In this document: positions 50,602-60,645 of the stretch, one piece after another
Numbering within the stretch: the stretch's first letter is position 1
Layout of the letters: each line of letters opens with the position of its first letter
From: Schlesneria paludicola DSM 18645
Lineage (GTDB): Bacteria > Planctomycetota > Planctomycetia > Planctomycetales > Planctomycetaceae
NCBI RefSeq assembly: GCF_000255655.1
Contig: NZ_JH636436.1
Span: 842,985-906,984 of the forward strand
Direction of reading: 5' to 3'
DNA length: 64,000 bases
Program-made: the position numbers and the translations under genes
The notes under the pieces: model-generated
Database searches by the model: none
Told to the model about the DNA's origin: nothing
What the model saw: the letters and a program-made list of their open reading frames with translations, nothing else

Positions 50602-51282
50602 ATGAGCGACCAGATATTCGCGCCCGGTCCGACCCCGAACACCGTCCGATCTCCAGATGGAACGATCCTCAACGTGCCCGCAGGCTGGGTTCTGCTTCCA
50701 CCCGGTGATGCTGCGCTGACGCGTCGCGTGAAAGCCGCCGGAGATTATTGGGTCGTGGCGGAAAAGAAGGGGCGAAAACTTTTTTCGCGAGGAGTTTGGA
50801 CGAACGCATCCATCATTGATCAAATTCGCGCCGACCTCGAAATCGAGCGTTCGACGGAAAGTTTCGCGAAGAAGAAAGTCGCCGATGCGAAGCGGCGTGA
50901 GAAAGCACAGTCAGAGTATGTCGAAGATTTCCACGGCGCCGTCGTGGCGTTCCTTGCTTTCCACGAGCGGCATGCCGAACTGGCCGAACGCCTGGCCCGT
51001 GCCGTGACAGTGCATGCCACTCCTGTCGGCAGCGGCACCGTCGCCAGAACCAAACGCATTCCGGTCGAACAACGCGCGGAAGCTGCCGTCATTGCTTGGA
51101 TGAGGCATCAAACCACCGGCTACGACGGAATGGTCATCCCCCGGGTGAAAGGGGAACGGCGCGAAGTTCGAAGAATGCTCGCTCAGCGATCAAAGGAATT
51201 ACTCCAACGCTACAGACGCGGTGAAGCGAGCGCCGCAGACTGCCCGCTTCGCCGCGCGATGGCAGAAACACCTCATCCGTGA
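50602..51282 (+). CDS. DUF2293 domain protein
   Basis: A 226-residue soluble protein with a C-terminal DUF2293 region (about 150-215), recognised from AVIAWMRHQTTGYDGMVIPR and RREVRRMLAQRSKELL. The N-terminal half has PDGTILNVPAGWVLLPPGDAALTRRVKAAG, which resembles the early part of the same family. Function unknown; the basic C-terminus would suit nucleic-acid binding. AAGCGGAG lies 5 nt upstream of ATG 50602. Confidence 0.85.
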   Translation: MSDQIFAPGPTPNTVRSPDGTILNVPAGWVLLPPGDAALTRRVKAAGDYWVVAEKKGRKLFSRGVWTNASIIDQIRADLEIERSTESFAKKKVADAKRREKAQSEYVEDFHGAVVAFLAFHERHAELAERLARAVTVHATPVGSGTVARTKRIPVEQRAEAAVIAWMRHQTTGYDGMVIPRVKGERREVRRMLAQRSKELLQRYRRGEASAADCPLRRAMAETPHP

Positions 51283-51330
51283 CGCAACCCACACTGTCTG
51301 CGTCAAGTCTCGCGATGCCGAGAAAACTCG

Positions 51331-53250
51331 TCAGGGAAGATTCGACGGATTGTATGTTCCAATGGTCGTCGAGGTCTTCAGGAAGACGTCTGTTCCAGTG
51401 CCACCGTCAATGTTCAACGTGGTGAGATTGCTAAGCGTGAACGCCGCTTTGTCGGCTCCGGGGCCGAGATGGATGGTGGCAGTGGAAACGTGAACTGCGA
51501 TGAACGAGATGGCATCGTCGCCATCACCCAGATTGACGCTCAGAATAAATTGACCCGAGCTTGGATAGGTGATGAACGGCATTTGATTGATCGTCGTCCC
51601 GTTGGCGCCTTCGATCTTCAGGTTGCTTCCCTGCTGCGTCACGGTGAGCGACTCCGAGTTGACCCCGCCGGTAAGCGTTAGCGTTCCCGCGCTGAAGCTG
51701 GCTGTGACATCACCTGGCGACGCGCTGAAGTTGAAGGACTTTGCCGCGGAAGCGATTCCATTGGCGATCACCGCGACTTGATAGGTTCCTCCGACGGTAC
51801 CCGATGGCAAATTGAACTGGACCGAGGTGACCAGACTTCCGGTTGCCACGCCGGGAGTCCAGTTCGTGGTGCGGGCATACTTCACAGTCCCGTTCGACGC
51901 CGTCAACCGGACGATCGGATAATTGGTATCCATTTCGGCGTCATCACCGTAGGACGCGCCCTGTGAAATACCCGTCAGTTGTGTTCCCGTCAGTGTGTAA
52001 GAGCCGTTCACGTTCTTGGTGATCGACGAAATCGTCGGCGCCCACGACGACAAGGGGGTTCCCGTCGGGGCATAGTCCCAGATGATTCCGGTATCGGCAC
52101 TGCCCAGCAGCATGTGTCCATTGGGAAGCACAAGCATCCGATAGATGAAGGCGGGACCACTGATGAAGCTCGTGAACGCGCCGGCGACCGTCGCGTCCGA
52201 AACGGTATTCGTGGTGTAATCGTAGTCGTACAGCTTTGAGGGCGGGGTAAAGTTCGGTGACGACGTGTCCGCCAGGAACAGGAAATGCCCGTTTGGCAGC
52301 ATCGCGCCCGGCGCGTCATCCGATCCCATACCCGTGGGAAGGCTGGGGCCTTGCGTCCAAGTATTCGTCGACGGGTTGTAAAGCACCGTGTTGTTGTTGG
52401 CGCCCACCTGAAACACACTGCCGTTGGGCAAGAGTGTCGCTGGGCCCATTTCAAAACCTAGTGCGGCACTGGTCAGGGGAACGGGAACTTTTCCCGCATC
52501 CACCCAACTTGCAGAACTTGGAACATAGCGCTGCGCGTTTCCCTGACCGGTTTCTGGGCTGCTGAAAATGTCATAGGACAATACACTGCCGTTCGGCAGC
52601 AGCACCCATGTTTCTTCATCGCTGGCATCGCTGCGCAATTTGCTTCCGGTCTGCGTCCAGGTATTCGTTGCGGGATCGTAGAGGTAGGTTTTGTTATTCT
52701 GAAGATATCCGCACAGAATTTTTCCCGATGGCAATAAGACGGTTGGGTCGTCACCAAATTCAGTTTGGGGAAAACTGGCGATCGGCGTCCACGTGTTCGC
52801 CACTGGATCATAGATTTCGCCGGTATTGGCGAAATTCTGCGCCCCGCTACTGCCAGAATACTCGCCTCCAATCACAAACACCTTGCCACTGGGAAGGACG
52901 TTCGAGCCAAAATAGAGCCGTGCGGTCCCCATTGAGGCAATCGAACTCCAGGTTCCATGAATGTAGTTGCCCGAGGAATCCGGCGTTAGTCTTTTCCAGG
53001 TGCTCGTCGTGCCCGGACCTTGAACGATAACCGTTCCATCGGTCAAGAGCATCATTGTGCCACAGCCGCCCGCCGGGTTGGTGTTGGCCAGCGGCGTCCA
53101 GACGCCAGCGGCCCGAACGGGCCCAGACATCGTCATTCCCAACATCACCGCCACGGCCCAAATCAACGGTACGCGCCGTGGGGGGGCAAAAAAAATCGCG
53201 TGGCACCCAGGGGGGGCCGAGGGGAACGACATTCGGGCATTTGACCGCAT
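51331..53250 (-). CDS. secreted Kelch-type beta-propeller protein
   Basis: A 639-residue exported protein with a long signal segment (about 27-48, ending VRA-A). About six Kelch-like units follow (for example LPSGKVFVIGGEYSG, TGEIYDPVANTWTPIASFP, LYNPSTNTWTQGPSLP), as in galactose-oxidase-like propellers, then an Ig/IPT-like domain in ISSITKNVNGSYTLTGTQL and a C-terminal beta-rich part resembling repeats from calcium-binding surface proteins (GDGDDAISFIAVH). The Cu-binding Tyr/His of galactose oxidase could not be assigned, so activity is open. The start at 53250 fits GAGAGGA 8 nt upstream. It is a likely surface or matrix protein. Confidence 0.85.
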   Translation of the reverse strand: MRSNARMSFPSAPPGCHAIFFAPPRRVPLIWAVAVMLGMTMSGPVRAAGVWTPLANTNPAGGCGTMMLLTDGTVIVQGPGTTSTWKRLTPDSSGNYIHGTWSSIASMGTARLYFGSNVLPSGKVFVIGGEYSGSSGAQNFANTGEIYDPVANTWTPIASFPQTEFGDDPTVLLPSGKILCGYLQNNKTYLYDPATNTWTQTGSKLRSDASDEETWVLLPNGSVLSYDIFSSPETGQGNAQRYVPSSASWVDAGKVPVPLTSAALGFEMGPATLLPNGSVFQVGANNNTVLYNPSTNTWTQGPSLPTGMGSDDAPGAMLPNGHFLFLADTSSPNFTPPSKLYDYDYTTNTVSDATVAGAFTSFISGPAFIYRMLVLPNGHMLLGSADTGIIWDYAPTGTPLSSWAPTISSITKNVNGSYTLTGTQLTGISQGASYGDDAEMDTNYPIVRLTASNGTVKYARTTNWTPGVATGSLVTSVQFNLPSGTVGGTYQVAVIANGIASAAKSFNFSASPGDVTASFSAGTLTLTGGVNSESLTVTQQGSNLKIEGANGTTINQMPFITYPSSGQFILSVNLGDGDDAISFIAVHVSTATIHLGPGADKAAFTLSNLTTLNIDGGTGTDVFLKTSTTIGTYNPSNLP

Positions 53251-53792
53251 TTGCGGAGTCCTCTCAATGACACGACGTGGGACGAAGTATGAAACGGAAA
53301 TTGTGGCGCAACGCAATGGCAGACCGAAGAGGTGTGTTTGAGACAACACGCTCCGGCCCCCACTCGTGACGGAAGTACGAAAATGCGCAAATCGTCGGTC
53401 GCGGCGGAGACGCGGATTCGTTCAATGGTGTCCTGGCAAGAGGAATGCGTTCGAGCCCCGTCCGCATCCATTGTGCGATCACCGCCACAATGGATGCGCA
53501 TCGACAGCTCAGATACGTGGCGTTCAATTCAATCCCGATCTGATCGGGCGAATACCAGGCATGCTGCACGGATTGCCAGTTTTTCCAAACACGAGCCCCC
53601 CTTACGATTCGGTAAGTGACGCGCGCTTCCGCATAAATCCAGGCGGTTTCACAGGCGATATGTTGGTGTCAATTGCCAAGGCATGCAGGCGCTCCGTGAT
53701 TGTTTTTCAGCCAACGTCCGCAAAGGTCTGGCGGAACATCCGAGCGCCGGGTTGATGTCACAATGCCGCAGGATGCTATTGGTATACCGGTT
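53251..53792. other. spacer with strong stem-loop
   Basis: No gene seen in 542 bp. The main feature is a 13-bp perfect inverted repeat at 53463-53498 (separate entry). Codon-like structure is absent on both strands. Confidence 0.4.
53463..53498. repeat. 13-bp inverted repeat, 10-nt spacer
   Basis: CGCATCCATTGTG (53463-53475) pairs exactly with CACAATGGATGCG (53486-53498). No T run follows on either strand. It lies about 215 nt upstream of the Kelch gene start and downstream of the glyoxalase gene stop, so it could be an operator, or a rho-independent-like block lacking U tail. Confidence 0.8.
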
Positions 53793-54203
53793 CTACTCGC
53801 AGTCGATGCCCCGGCTGATTCGAAAAACGTGACCATCCGGGTGTCGTACATGCATTTCGCGCACACCCCAAGGCATGTCGGTGGGGGGCCAGGTCACGTC
53901 AAGGTGCTGGTCAAGGCAGCGCTGATGTACGGCATCGACATCGTCGACCCAGATCGACATCCAGACGCCTTTTTCCGCGGCATCGCTGCCCTCGGGGCCG
54001 AACGTCGTCTTGAGGTCGCTTTTCCCTCGACCGCCTTGCGCGTTTTCGCACAGAAAGATCTCGCATGGGCCCGAGCAGACTCCGCCAAATGTCGGGGGAA
54101 CTCCCCAGTCCCAACCTTTACTCCATCCCAGCTTCTCGAACCACTCAAAACTCTGTTGGATGTTGGAGACATTCAGAATGGGCGTCAGCCGATGAGCGAT
54201 CAT
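53793..54203 (-). CDS. glyoxalase/bleomycin-resistance (VOC) family protein
   Basis: A 136-residue vicinal-oxygen-chelate fold protein, with paired beta-alpha-beta-beta-beta modules: RLTPILNVSNIQQSFEWFEKLGW opens the first and VWMSIWVDDVDAVHQRCLDQ the second, ending VREMHVRHPDGHVFRISR. Family members bind metal and act as glyoxalases, dioxygenases or antibiotic-binding proteins; the sequence does not settle which. GAGGAAATCC precedes ATG 54203. A longer frame to 54323 is not favoured. Confidence 0.88.
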   Translation of the reverse strand: MIAHRLTPILNVSNIQQSFEWFEKLGWSKGWDWGVPPTFGGVCSGPCEIFLCENAQGGRGKSDLKTTFGPEGSDAAEKGVWMSIWVDDVDAVHQRCLDQHLDVTWPPTDMPWGVREMHVRHPDGHVFRISRGIDCE

Positions 54204-54524
54204 GGATTTCCTCGCTTTAGTCGTCACTCGCAAAGATCGTCGTTGTGCGGTGTTGCAAAAGGCGCGAAGTGTGTTGTCGAAGGACAATAAAAACGTATAG
54301 GAGTTTACGTACTCACTTTTCAAGCGTCATCGAGGCAATGCTTTGTTTATTTCGCTCCAGGATGGATATGATATTGATCACATCTGATTCAGGTCTCTCT
54401 GGGCAAATCGCGGATTGGGCGGCGGAGTATGGCCGTCATGCCGTTCTTGAACAACGGTGTTGTGTCGCGAGAATTTCGACCAGTGTTTCGTTCGCACCAG
54501 AGTTCTGGTTGCAAGGCATCAACA
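54204..54524. other. divergent spacer
   Basis: About 320 bp between divergent genes; no gene or repeat identified. Promoters for both sides are expected. Confidence 0.4.
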
Positions 54525-56975
54525 ATGTATTCCTCCCGAATACTGCGAATCAGCGTGATGCTGATGGTTTTGATGTCACGCACGATCGTCTTACCCCACG
54601 ATGGTCGGGTGTTTGCCGAAGATCTGTCGCGCGAAATGGTGAAACGCTCAATCGAGCGTGGGCTCCGATATCTCATCAGCGCGCAGCATCCTAGCGGTGC
54701 CTGGAACAGGCTCAATCCAGACTGCGTGGGAATCTCCAGCTTATGTGTGCTCGCACTTTTGAACGGGGGAATGTCGGTCGACGATCCCGAGGTGAGCCGC
54801 GGATTGCAATTCTTGAGAAGCTGTACCTCGAACAACATTGGGGGAGAGAACGAGACGTATCAGACGTCGCTGCTGATCATGGCGCTGGTCGCAGCCAAGC
54901 AACCCCGCGACGTCGAAGCGATTCGAATGGTCGCCAGTCGACTCGAGGCTGGGCAGTCGTACGGCGGGGTTCAGGGAGGGTGGGCGTACTCACTACCCAA
55001 CAATCCCCGTTACGGCGGAGGTGATGAAAGCAACACGCAGTTCGCCGTGCTGGGACTGCGTGAGGCGTATCGTGCGGGATACATCGCCGATCCACAAACC
55101 TGGGAACATATTCGTGAATACTGGATCAGACGTCAGAACCAGGATGGTGGATGGGGATACGGTGGATTTCGAGGTATGGATCGGGCCCCAAGCAAAGGAA
55201 GTTTGACCGTTTCAGGAGTGGCATCGCTGGCAATTGCCCAGCAGATGCTCATGACCGACAAGGGGGTTGCCAGAGATGGCACTCCTCCCTGCTGCGAAGA
55301 ACCTGAGGTCAACATGCCACTACTGCAGGGTATGGATTGGTTGTCACGGTACTTCAGTGTGCGAAAGAATCCGGGAACCCGCGGCCAGGATCACATTCTG
55401 TATTACTTCTACGGAGTTGAAAGGGCAGGGCGGCTGTCGGGGCAGCGTTTCTTTGGTGAGCATGATTGGTATCGCGAGGGCGCCGCGCGTCTGCTCGTGC
55501 TCCAAAGGGCAGATGGTCAGTGGATCGGAGCAGGGGAAGGCGAGACCAACCCGCTTGTTGCCACCAGCTTTTCCTTGCTGTTTCTTTCCAAAGGCCTTGC
55601 GCCGGTTCTGATCAATAAGTTGAAGTACGGTCCGCGCCATCCTAACAATCCCGATTTCGTGGTCGCCAATGACTGGAACCGACATTCTCACGATGTACGT
55701 AATCTGGCGGACATGATCAGCGAACTGCCGAAATGGCCCAAGTTGCTCACGACGCAGGAACTCGATCTCCGCCGTGCCGTCAAGACAGATGGCCTCGCCG
55801 CGCTTCAGCAAGCGCCCGTCCTGTTTATCACCGGATCGAAACGACTCTCGCTGACGAATGACGAAATCAGTCTGATCAAGGACTATGTCAGCCAGGGGGG
55901 CTTCATTCTTGCCAGCCCTTCATGTGGTGATGTCGACTTCGAAACAAGCTTTCGCGAACTGGTCGCGAAGCTCTTGCCAGACGGTGATGGAACGCTCCGA
56001 CTGCTCACCGCCGACCATCCTGTTTATCGGAGCGAATTTCTGCTGGGGGCCGACGATGTTCCACTTTGGGGAGCCGATTTCGGCTGTCGAACGTCCATCA
56101 TTTATACTCCTGAAGATCTCGGTTGTTTGTGGAACTATTGGGCGAAGTACGATCCGCCCGGTCGAAATCCGCGTTTGAAAAAGAAGATCGACCGTGCCAC
56201 ATCCGTTGGCGTGAACGTCATTGCCTACTTCACGGGACGCGAACCTCCAGAAAAACTTTCGAACCGGGACGTTGTGGCGAAATCGGGAACGCTCGATGAA
56301 GTCGAACGCGGACTGCTTCAGATCGCCCAGATCAAACATGATGGAACCTGGAATGCGGCCCCCGGAGCCGTGCGAAATCTCCTCTTGGCCTTAAACGAGA
56401 CGGTTGGCCTTTCGGCTTCAATGAAGCAGCGCACTCTCTCACTGGCCGATAAGAACATCTTCCGTTACCCCATTCTCTTCATGCACGGTCGTAATCGGTT
56501 CACGGTTCCGGCGGAAGAACGGCAACAGTTGAAGCGGTACCTCGATCGCGGGGGCGTCTTGGTGGCGGATGCATGTTGTGGGGCGAAACCGTTTGATGAG
56601 TCCTTCCGTGAACTGGTCACGGCCCTTTATCCCGATCGAAAGCTCGACCGCATTCCGGTCACGCACGAACTATTTTCCGAAAAGGTCGGACAAGATATCC
56701 AGCGACTCAACCGTCGTGGCTCTGACGATCATGTCGCCGCGGGAGAGGGCTTGCCCGTCGTTTTTGCCGAGCCCGTTCTCGAGGGAATCGAAGTTGATGG
56801 CCGGTATTCGATGATTTACAGCAAGTACGACATCAGTTGTGCCTTGTCAGGCCAAGACTACGCCGGCTGCGAAGGGTATCCGCCGGAAGATGCGGTAAAG
56901 TTGGGCACGAACATCATCCTCTATTCGATGCTCCAAAACCTGCGACTGCAGACGAAAGAGAAGCCCCCGGAGTGA
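54525..56975 (+). CDS. prenyltransferase/squalene-cyclase-like repeats with two DUF4159 domains
   Basis: An 816-residue exported protein. Signal peptide at about 1-30. Residues 40-340 have alpha/alpha-barrel repeats like those of squalene-hopene cyclase and prenyltransferase (GAWNRLNPDCVGISSLCVLAL, QNQDGGWGYGG with a QW-type motif, GQWIG). The DxDD catalytic motif of cyclases is not seen. Two DUF4159 modules follow: the first begins PVLFITGSKRLSLTND (about 431) and the second YPILFMHGRNRFTVP (about 647), each with a glutamine-amidotransferase-like beta-strand/loop and RELV. Duplication of DUF4159 in one chain is unusual. Probably periplasmic; function unknown. Start ATG 54525 at the signal peptide. 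Confidence 0.85.
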   Translation: MYSSRILRISVMLMVLMSRTIVLPHDGRVFAEDLSREMVKRSIERGLRYLISAQHPSGAWNRLNPDCVGISSLCVLALLNGGMSVDDPEVSRGLQFLRSCTSNNIGGENETYQTSLLIMALVAAKQPRDVEAIRMVASRLEAGQSYGGVQGGWAYSLPNNPRYGGGDESNTQFAVLGLREAYRAGYIADPQTWEHIREYWIRRQNQDGGWGYGGFRGMDRAPSKGSLTVSGVASLAIAQQMLMTDKGVARDGTPPCCEEPEVNMPLLQGMDWLSRYFSVRKNPGTRGQDHILYYFYGVERAGRLSGQRFFGEHDWYREGAARLLVLQRADGQWIGAGEGETNPLVATSFSLLFLSKGLAPVLINKLKYGPRHPNNPDFVVANDWNRHSHDVRNLADMISELPKWPKLLTTQELDLRRAVKTDGLAALQQAPVLFITGSKRLSLTNDEISLIKDYVSQGGFILASPSCGDVDFETSFRELVAKLLPDGDGTLRLLTADHPVYRSEFLLGADDVPLWGADFGCRTSIIYTPEDLGCLWNYWAKYDPPGRNPRLKKKIDRATSVGVNVIAYFTGREPPEKLSNRDVVAKSGTLDEVERGLLQIAQIKHDGTWNAAPGAVRNLLLALNETVGLSASMKQRTLSLADKNIFRYPILFMHGRNRFTVPAEERQQLKRYLDRGGVLVADACCGAKPFDESFRELVTALYPDRKLDRIPVTHELFSEKVGQDIQRLNRRGSDDHVAAGEGLPVVFAEPVLEGIEVDGRYSMIYSKYDISCALSGQDYAGCEGYPPEDAVKLGTNIILYSMLQNLRLQTKEKPPE

Positions 56976-57024
56976 ACCACATCTGTCGCGATTCCAAGTG
57001 ACTCGGCGACAAAAGGAACGCTGA

Positions 57025-60000
57025 CTACTTCTTGATTGGTTCCAGGAACTCAATCTGCTCAGACTGTCCTTCCTTCAACCGGACCTGCCGAACCGCCAGT
57101 TGCGGGTTTCGATAAAATGTATTGCCGTTTTCGGTGAACGATTCGGCCTTGGACACGACGGTCACTTGATACTGACCGGCCGGCAGATCTTCGAAGGCGA
57201 ATGTCTTCTGATCGGGTTTGAGCTTCAATCGATAGTGATGAAAATCATGCGTGTTCAGATAGAGATCAATCGATTCGGCGTCCGCGAGTTTCGACCGATC
57301 GATGGTGCCTTCAATGCGAGCCGGTGCCGGAAGGTCAATCGTGACGTCATCCCGTCCGCCTGCGACCGATTTTCCGAAATTCAGCGATTTACCTTTCGGA
57401 ACTCCTGCCCCCCAGTAGGCCAGCTGTAGGTAGTTTCCGGACTGAATCTGCTTGAATTCAAACCGACCTTCGGCATTCGTGGTTCCCGACAAGAATTGAA
57501 CACAATACGGTTTCTGACCTAACTGGCCTGAGTCGATCAAGACCCAGTTGAACTGATTGTCATGGGGGCCTGCGGGTTGGCCTGTGGAGGCAATCAAACG
57601 CAATTGGGCGTCGGCAACGGGCTGACCTGTATGATCCAGAAATTGCCCTGTTAATGTGAATCGCTTTCCAGGCTTCGTCGGCGTCAGTTCGATGTCGAGC
57701 AGTTCCGGCTGACTGAGTTTCGTTGCGACGGCGCGATCGACGGCCTTTCGTTCGTATCCATCTGCTTCGATCACGAGGCTCGCGGGAAAGCCGACCGTCA
57801 AAGGCGTGAACACAAATTCGCCTTTTACGGATTTGAATGTCTGCCCTGGCTCACCCCAGCTAAAATTGTAGGTTCCCATCGCGTCGGAGGGTTCTGGCAT
57901 GGTGCTGAAGCCCAGCTTGATCCGAAAATCTTTCACGGGTTGCTTGGTGAGTTCATCCAAGACTCGTCCACGTATGGCACCCGGAGTTGAAAGCGTGACG
58001 GTCTGCGGCTGGGGGCTGTCCAGTTTCCAGGAAACCCCATTGATCGGGCGATACTCACCCAGCGTGACATCGAAACGGGAGTCCGCGGGAAGTGAGTCAA
58101 ACTCAAATACCCCGTTGTCATCCGCCGTGCGAAGGCGAAATCCTGGCATTATTCCAAGCTCTGGACTTCGAACGTATACCATCGCTCCCTTGGCCGGTGT
58201 CCCGTCTTCATTCAGAATTCGGCCATGGATCGTGTGGCCCGGTTTCAGCGAGACGTTGACCAGCCCCGGTTGATCTGCGGTTCCCAATTTGACGCCGACA
58301 TTTTGCGGGGCAAACCCCTGTGCCGACACGATGATTCGATCACCCCCGAAGCCTTCAAACAGATCGTGAAGATCAAACGATCCCTCCGAATCGGATTTGG
58401 TGATTCGGTTTTCGCCGGATTTGTTTCCATAGTTGGCGATCTCCGCATCGGCGATGGGATTTCCTGTCTCATCGGTGATAGTCCCTTTCACCGACCCGCC
58501 CGTCGGACGGGGTGAGAGTGTCATCTGGACATCAATGGTTCGCTGATCGGACGTGATGATGATCTCCTGCTGTTGATCTAAATAACCTTTTTTCTGAATC
58601 GACAGATGAAAGGGTGTCTCCAGCGGCATGTACGAGTTTTGAAAGCCACCATCCTTATTGGTCACAAAGGCATCGCCGTGGATCCCGTATGAGCCGCCCA
58701 CCGGCCGATAGATCACCTCGGCGCCATCGATGGGGCTGCCCGTTGAGTCCACGACGCGACCGCGAACGACCCCCCCCGGCTTCATCCTGACATTGAATAA
58801 TGTCACCGCTTCGGTACGAGCCAAATCGATCGCGGGGGCATTTCGGGCGTGCCCCGCGGCTTCAATGGAAACCTGGTATTCTTCTGGCAGCAATCCTTCC
58901 ACGATCGCAATGCCTTGTTCATCCGTGGTCACTAACCGCCGATCAGGATAGCCGAAACGAACATTCGCCCCAGCAATCGGCTTGTTCGTGACTTCGGAAG
59001 TCACTGAGAAGCTGGCCTTTTTTCCTTCGGTCATTTCCAGGAGCAGTGGCGTGAATTTCGCGACTTTTGGGTCTGACTGATTCAACGCACTGACCGACAC
59101 CTTGTGCGAAATCAAATTCCCCTGATGCGCCCACACCGGATAGGGGTATTCTCTCGCTCGAATGTTTTCCAGCCGAAACAATCCCTCGCCATTCGACTTG
59201 GTTTTATTGCTGCCGCCTGCGTGCAAAATCACCGTGGCATCCGCCACGGGACTTCCGTCGCTTCGAACCAGCATCCCTGTCACGACGCCCGGTTCCAGCT
59301 TCGCATCGTCGGACTGATTCGCAACAAATGCCGCGATCTTGTTCAAATTCTCTGCCGTGGCACCGGAGTTCTCCACACGCTTTTGTAAGCTCTGTGAATC
59401 CAAGGGATCAGCTTGAGTGGACGATGATGAGTCGTTCGCTTGAGCCGCCGGTTGTTTCTGAGTGATCTCACGGGCGCGTGGCTGACTCTCTTGCGCATCC
59501 AGGCTGATTGTGGTGAGCAATGCGAAGAAGGAAATCGACACGACCGCGCTGAAGAGGGCGACAGCACGGCTGCACTTTGATGAAATCGTTCCGTCGAAAT
59601 TGAGCAGAAAGCGGATTCGGCGATACAGGCGCGATTTTCCGTCCGCGATGCCCAAGGATCCCGTCAGGCTAGGTTGAATCCGCTCCCTCGCCAGCCGCAC
59701 CAGGAATTCCGCGTAGTCTTCTGCGGTCCCGGTTTCGTCGGCGGCTTTGGCGTCTGCCAGAAAGTCCTGGCAAAGACTCATCTGTCGCCGCAACCACCAA
59801 TAAAACGGCTGGTAATAACAGGTCAGCTGGACCAGCGAGGCCAACAGCAGCGTCGCCACATCGCGTCGTTCCACGTGTGACAATTCGTGCGCCAGACTCC
59901 ATCGCAGTTGCGTTTCGTTGACCGGCTGGATCAACTCCGTTGGAACAATAATCACGGGGCGCAACAGACCCCACGTCATGGGGCCGGTGACTCGGTCACT

Positions 60001-60645
60001 GACCAGCAATCGAATCGAGGCCTGACCGGTTGCGGTCATTGTGGCAAATTTCGCGATCAATTCCGCTGGAGCTGCACTGGCTGTTTTTTCGATCCAGGCG
60101 CGGCGACGCAATCCAATGATCCACCCGCCAATGATCGCCATCGCAATGCAGGAATAGGTGAGAATCAAGATCAGGGAAATTTGAGACAACACATTCGACG
60201 GGACGCCCGGTCTAACGGTCGTCGTTCGCGACAACTCGCGCGGCTCGTTGTTGTTCTCGCTTTGCAGGGGTGGCCCCGATGACATACTGGTCACCGGCCG
60301 GGCTTCGTGTGATGTTTCGACGGACCTGATGGCCGCTGTCGAAGTGTCCTCATGCGGACCACTCAAGTCAGCGACTGTTGTGACGTTGTTGAGCGACGAC
60401 TGGTCCTGGTCAGTCATGGGTTGCAACTGCCCCTGATTCAGCACATTCAACGAGATCGATTTCCAGGCGGAAATCCCCGGAAGCCACGGTGCGAGCAGGC
60501 ATCCCACCAGGACCCACTGAATCACGCGCAGCCGATCAGCGGGCGGCCGCACAAACCACAGAACAACAACTCCAACAGACAGGACGAGTCCACAAAGGAG
60601 AGATGCGTGGAAGAGACTGCGCCACAGAATGTCGAGGATCGTCAT
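57025..60645 (-). CDS. BlaR1/MecR1-type M56 metallopeptidase with Ig-like sensor tail
   Basis: A 1206-residue membrane protease receptor. Transmembrane helices lie at about 5-32, 42-58, 155-178 and 362-384. The M56 zinc site is HELSH (His253, Glu254, His257) in LAHELSHVERRD. After the last helix, about 800 residues carry roughly eight carboxypeptidase-regulatory/CnaB-like repeats (starts such as VVTGMLVRSDGSPV, SVKGTITDETGNPI, TIHGRILNEDGTPA). In classical BlaR1 this position holds a penicillin-binding sensor; here it is replaced by Ig-like repeats, so the signal is probably not a beta-lactam. Start ATG 60645 overlaps the repressor stop by 4 bp. Confidence 0.94.
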   Translation of the reverse strand: MTILDILWRSLFHASLLCGLVLSVGVVVLWFVRPPADRLRVIQWVLVGCLLAPWLPGISAWKSISLNVLNQGQLQPMTDQDQSSLNNVTTVADLSGPHEDTSTAAIRSVETSHEARPVTSMSSGPPLQSENNNEPRELSRTTTVRPGVPSNVLSQISLILILTYSCIAMAIIGGWIIGLRRRAWIEKTASAAPAELIAKFATMTATGQASIRLLVSDRVTGPMTWGLLRPVIIVPTELIQPVNETQLRWSLAHELSHVERRDVATLLLASLVQLTCYYQPFYWWLRRQMSLCQDFLADAKAADETGTAEDYAEFLVRLARERIQPSLTGSLGIADGKSRLYRRIRFLLNFDGTISSKCSRAVALFSAVVSISFFALLTTISLDAQESQPRAREITQKQPAAQANDSSSSTQADPLDSQSLQKRVENSGATAENLNKIAAFVANQSDDAKLEPGVVTGMLVRSDGSPVADATVILHAGGSNKTKSNGEGLFRLENIRAREYPYPVWAHQGNLISHKVSVSALNQSDPKVAKFTPLLLEMTEGKKASFSVTSEVTNKPIAGANVRFGYPDRRLVTTDEQGIAIVEGLLPEEYQVSIEAAGHARNAPAIDLARTEAVTLFNVRMKPGGVVRGRVVDSTGSPIDGAEVIYRPVGGSYGIHGDAFVTNKDGGFQNSYMPLETPFHLSIQKKGYLDQQQEIIITSDQRTIDVQMTLSPRPTGGSVKGTITDETGNPIADAEIANYGNKSGENRITKSDSEGSFDLHDLFEGFGGDRIIVSAQGFAPQNVGVKLGTADQPGLVNVSLKPGHTIHGRILNEDGTPAKGAMVYVRSPELGIMPGFRLRTADDNGVFEFDSLPADSRFDVTLGEYRPINGVSWKLDSPQPQTVTLSTPGAIRGRVLDELTKQPVKDFRIKLGFSTMPEPSDAMGTYNFSWGEPGQTFKSVKGEFVFTPLTVGFPASLVIEADGYERKAVDRAVATKLSQPELLDIELTPTKPGKRFTLTGQFLDHTGQPVADAQLRLIASTGQPAGPHDNQFNWVLIDSGQLGQKPYCVQFLSGTTNAEGRFEFKQIQSGNYLQLAYWGAGVPKGKSLNFGKSVAGGRDDVTIDLPAPARIEGTIDRSKLADAESIDLYLNTHDFHHYRLKLKPDQKTFAFEDLPAGQYQVTVVSKAESFTENGNTFYRNPQLAVRQVRLKEGQSEQIEFLEPIKK

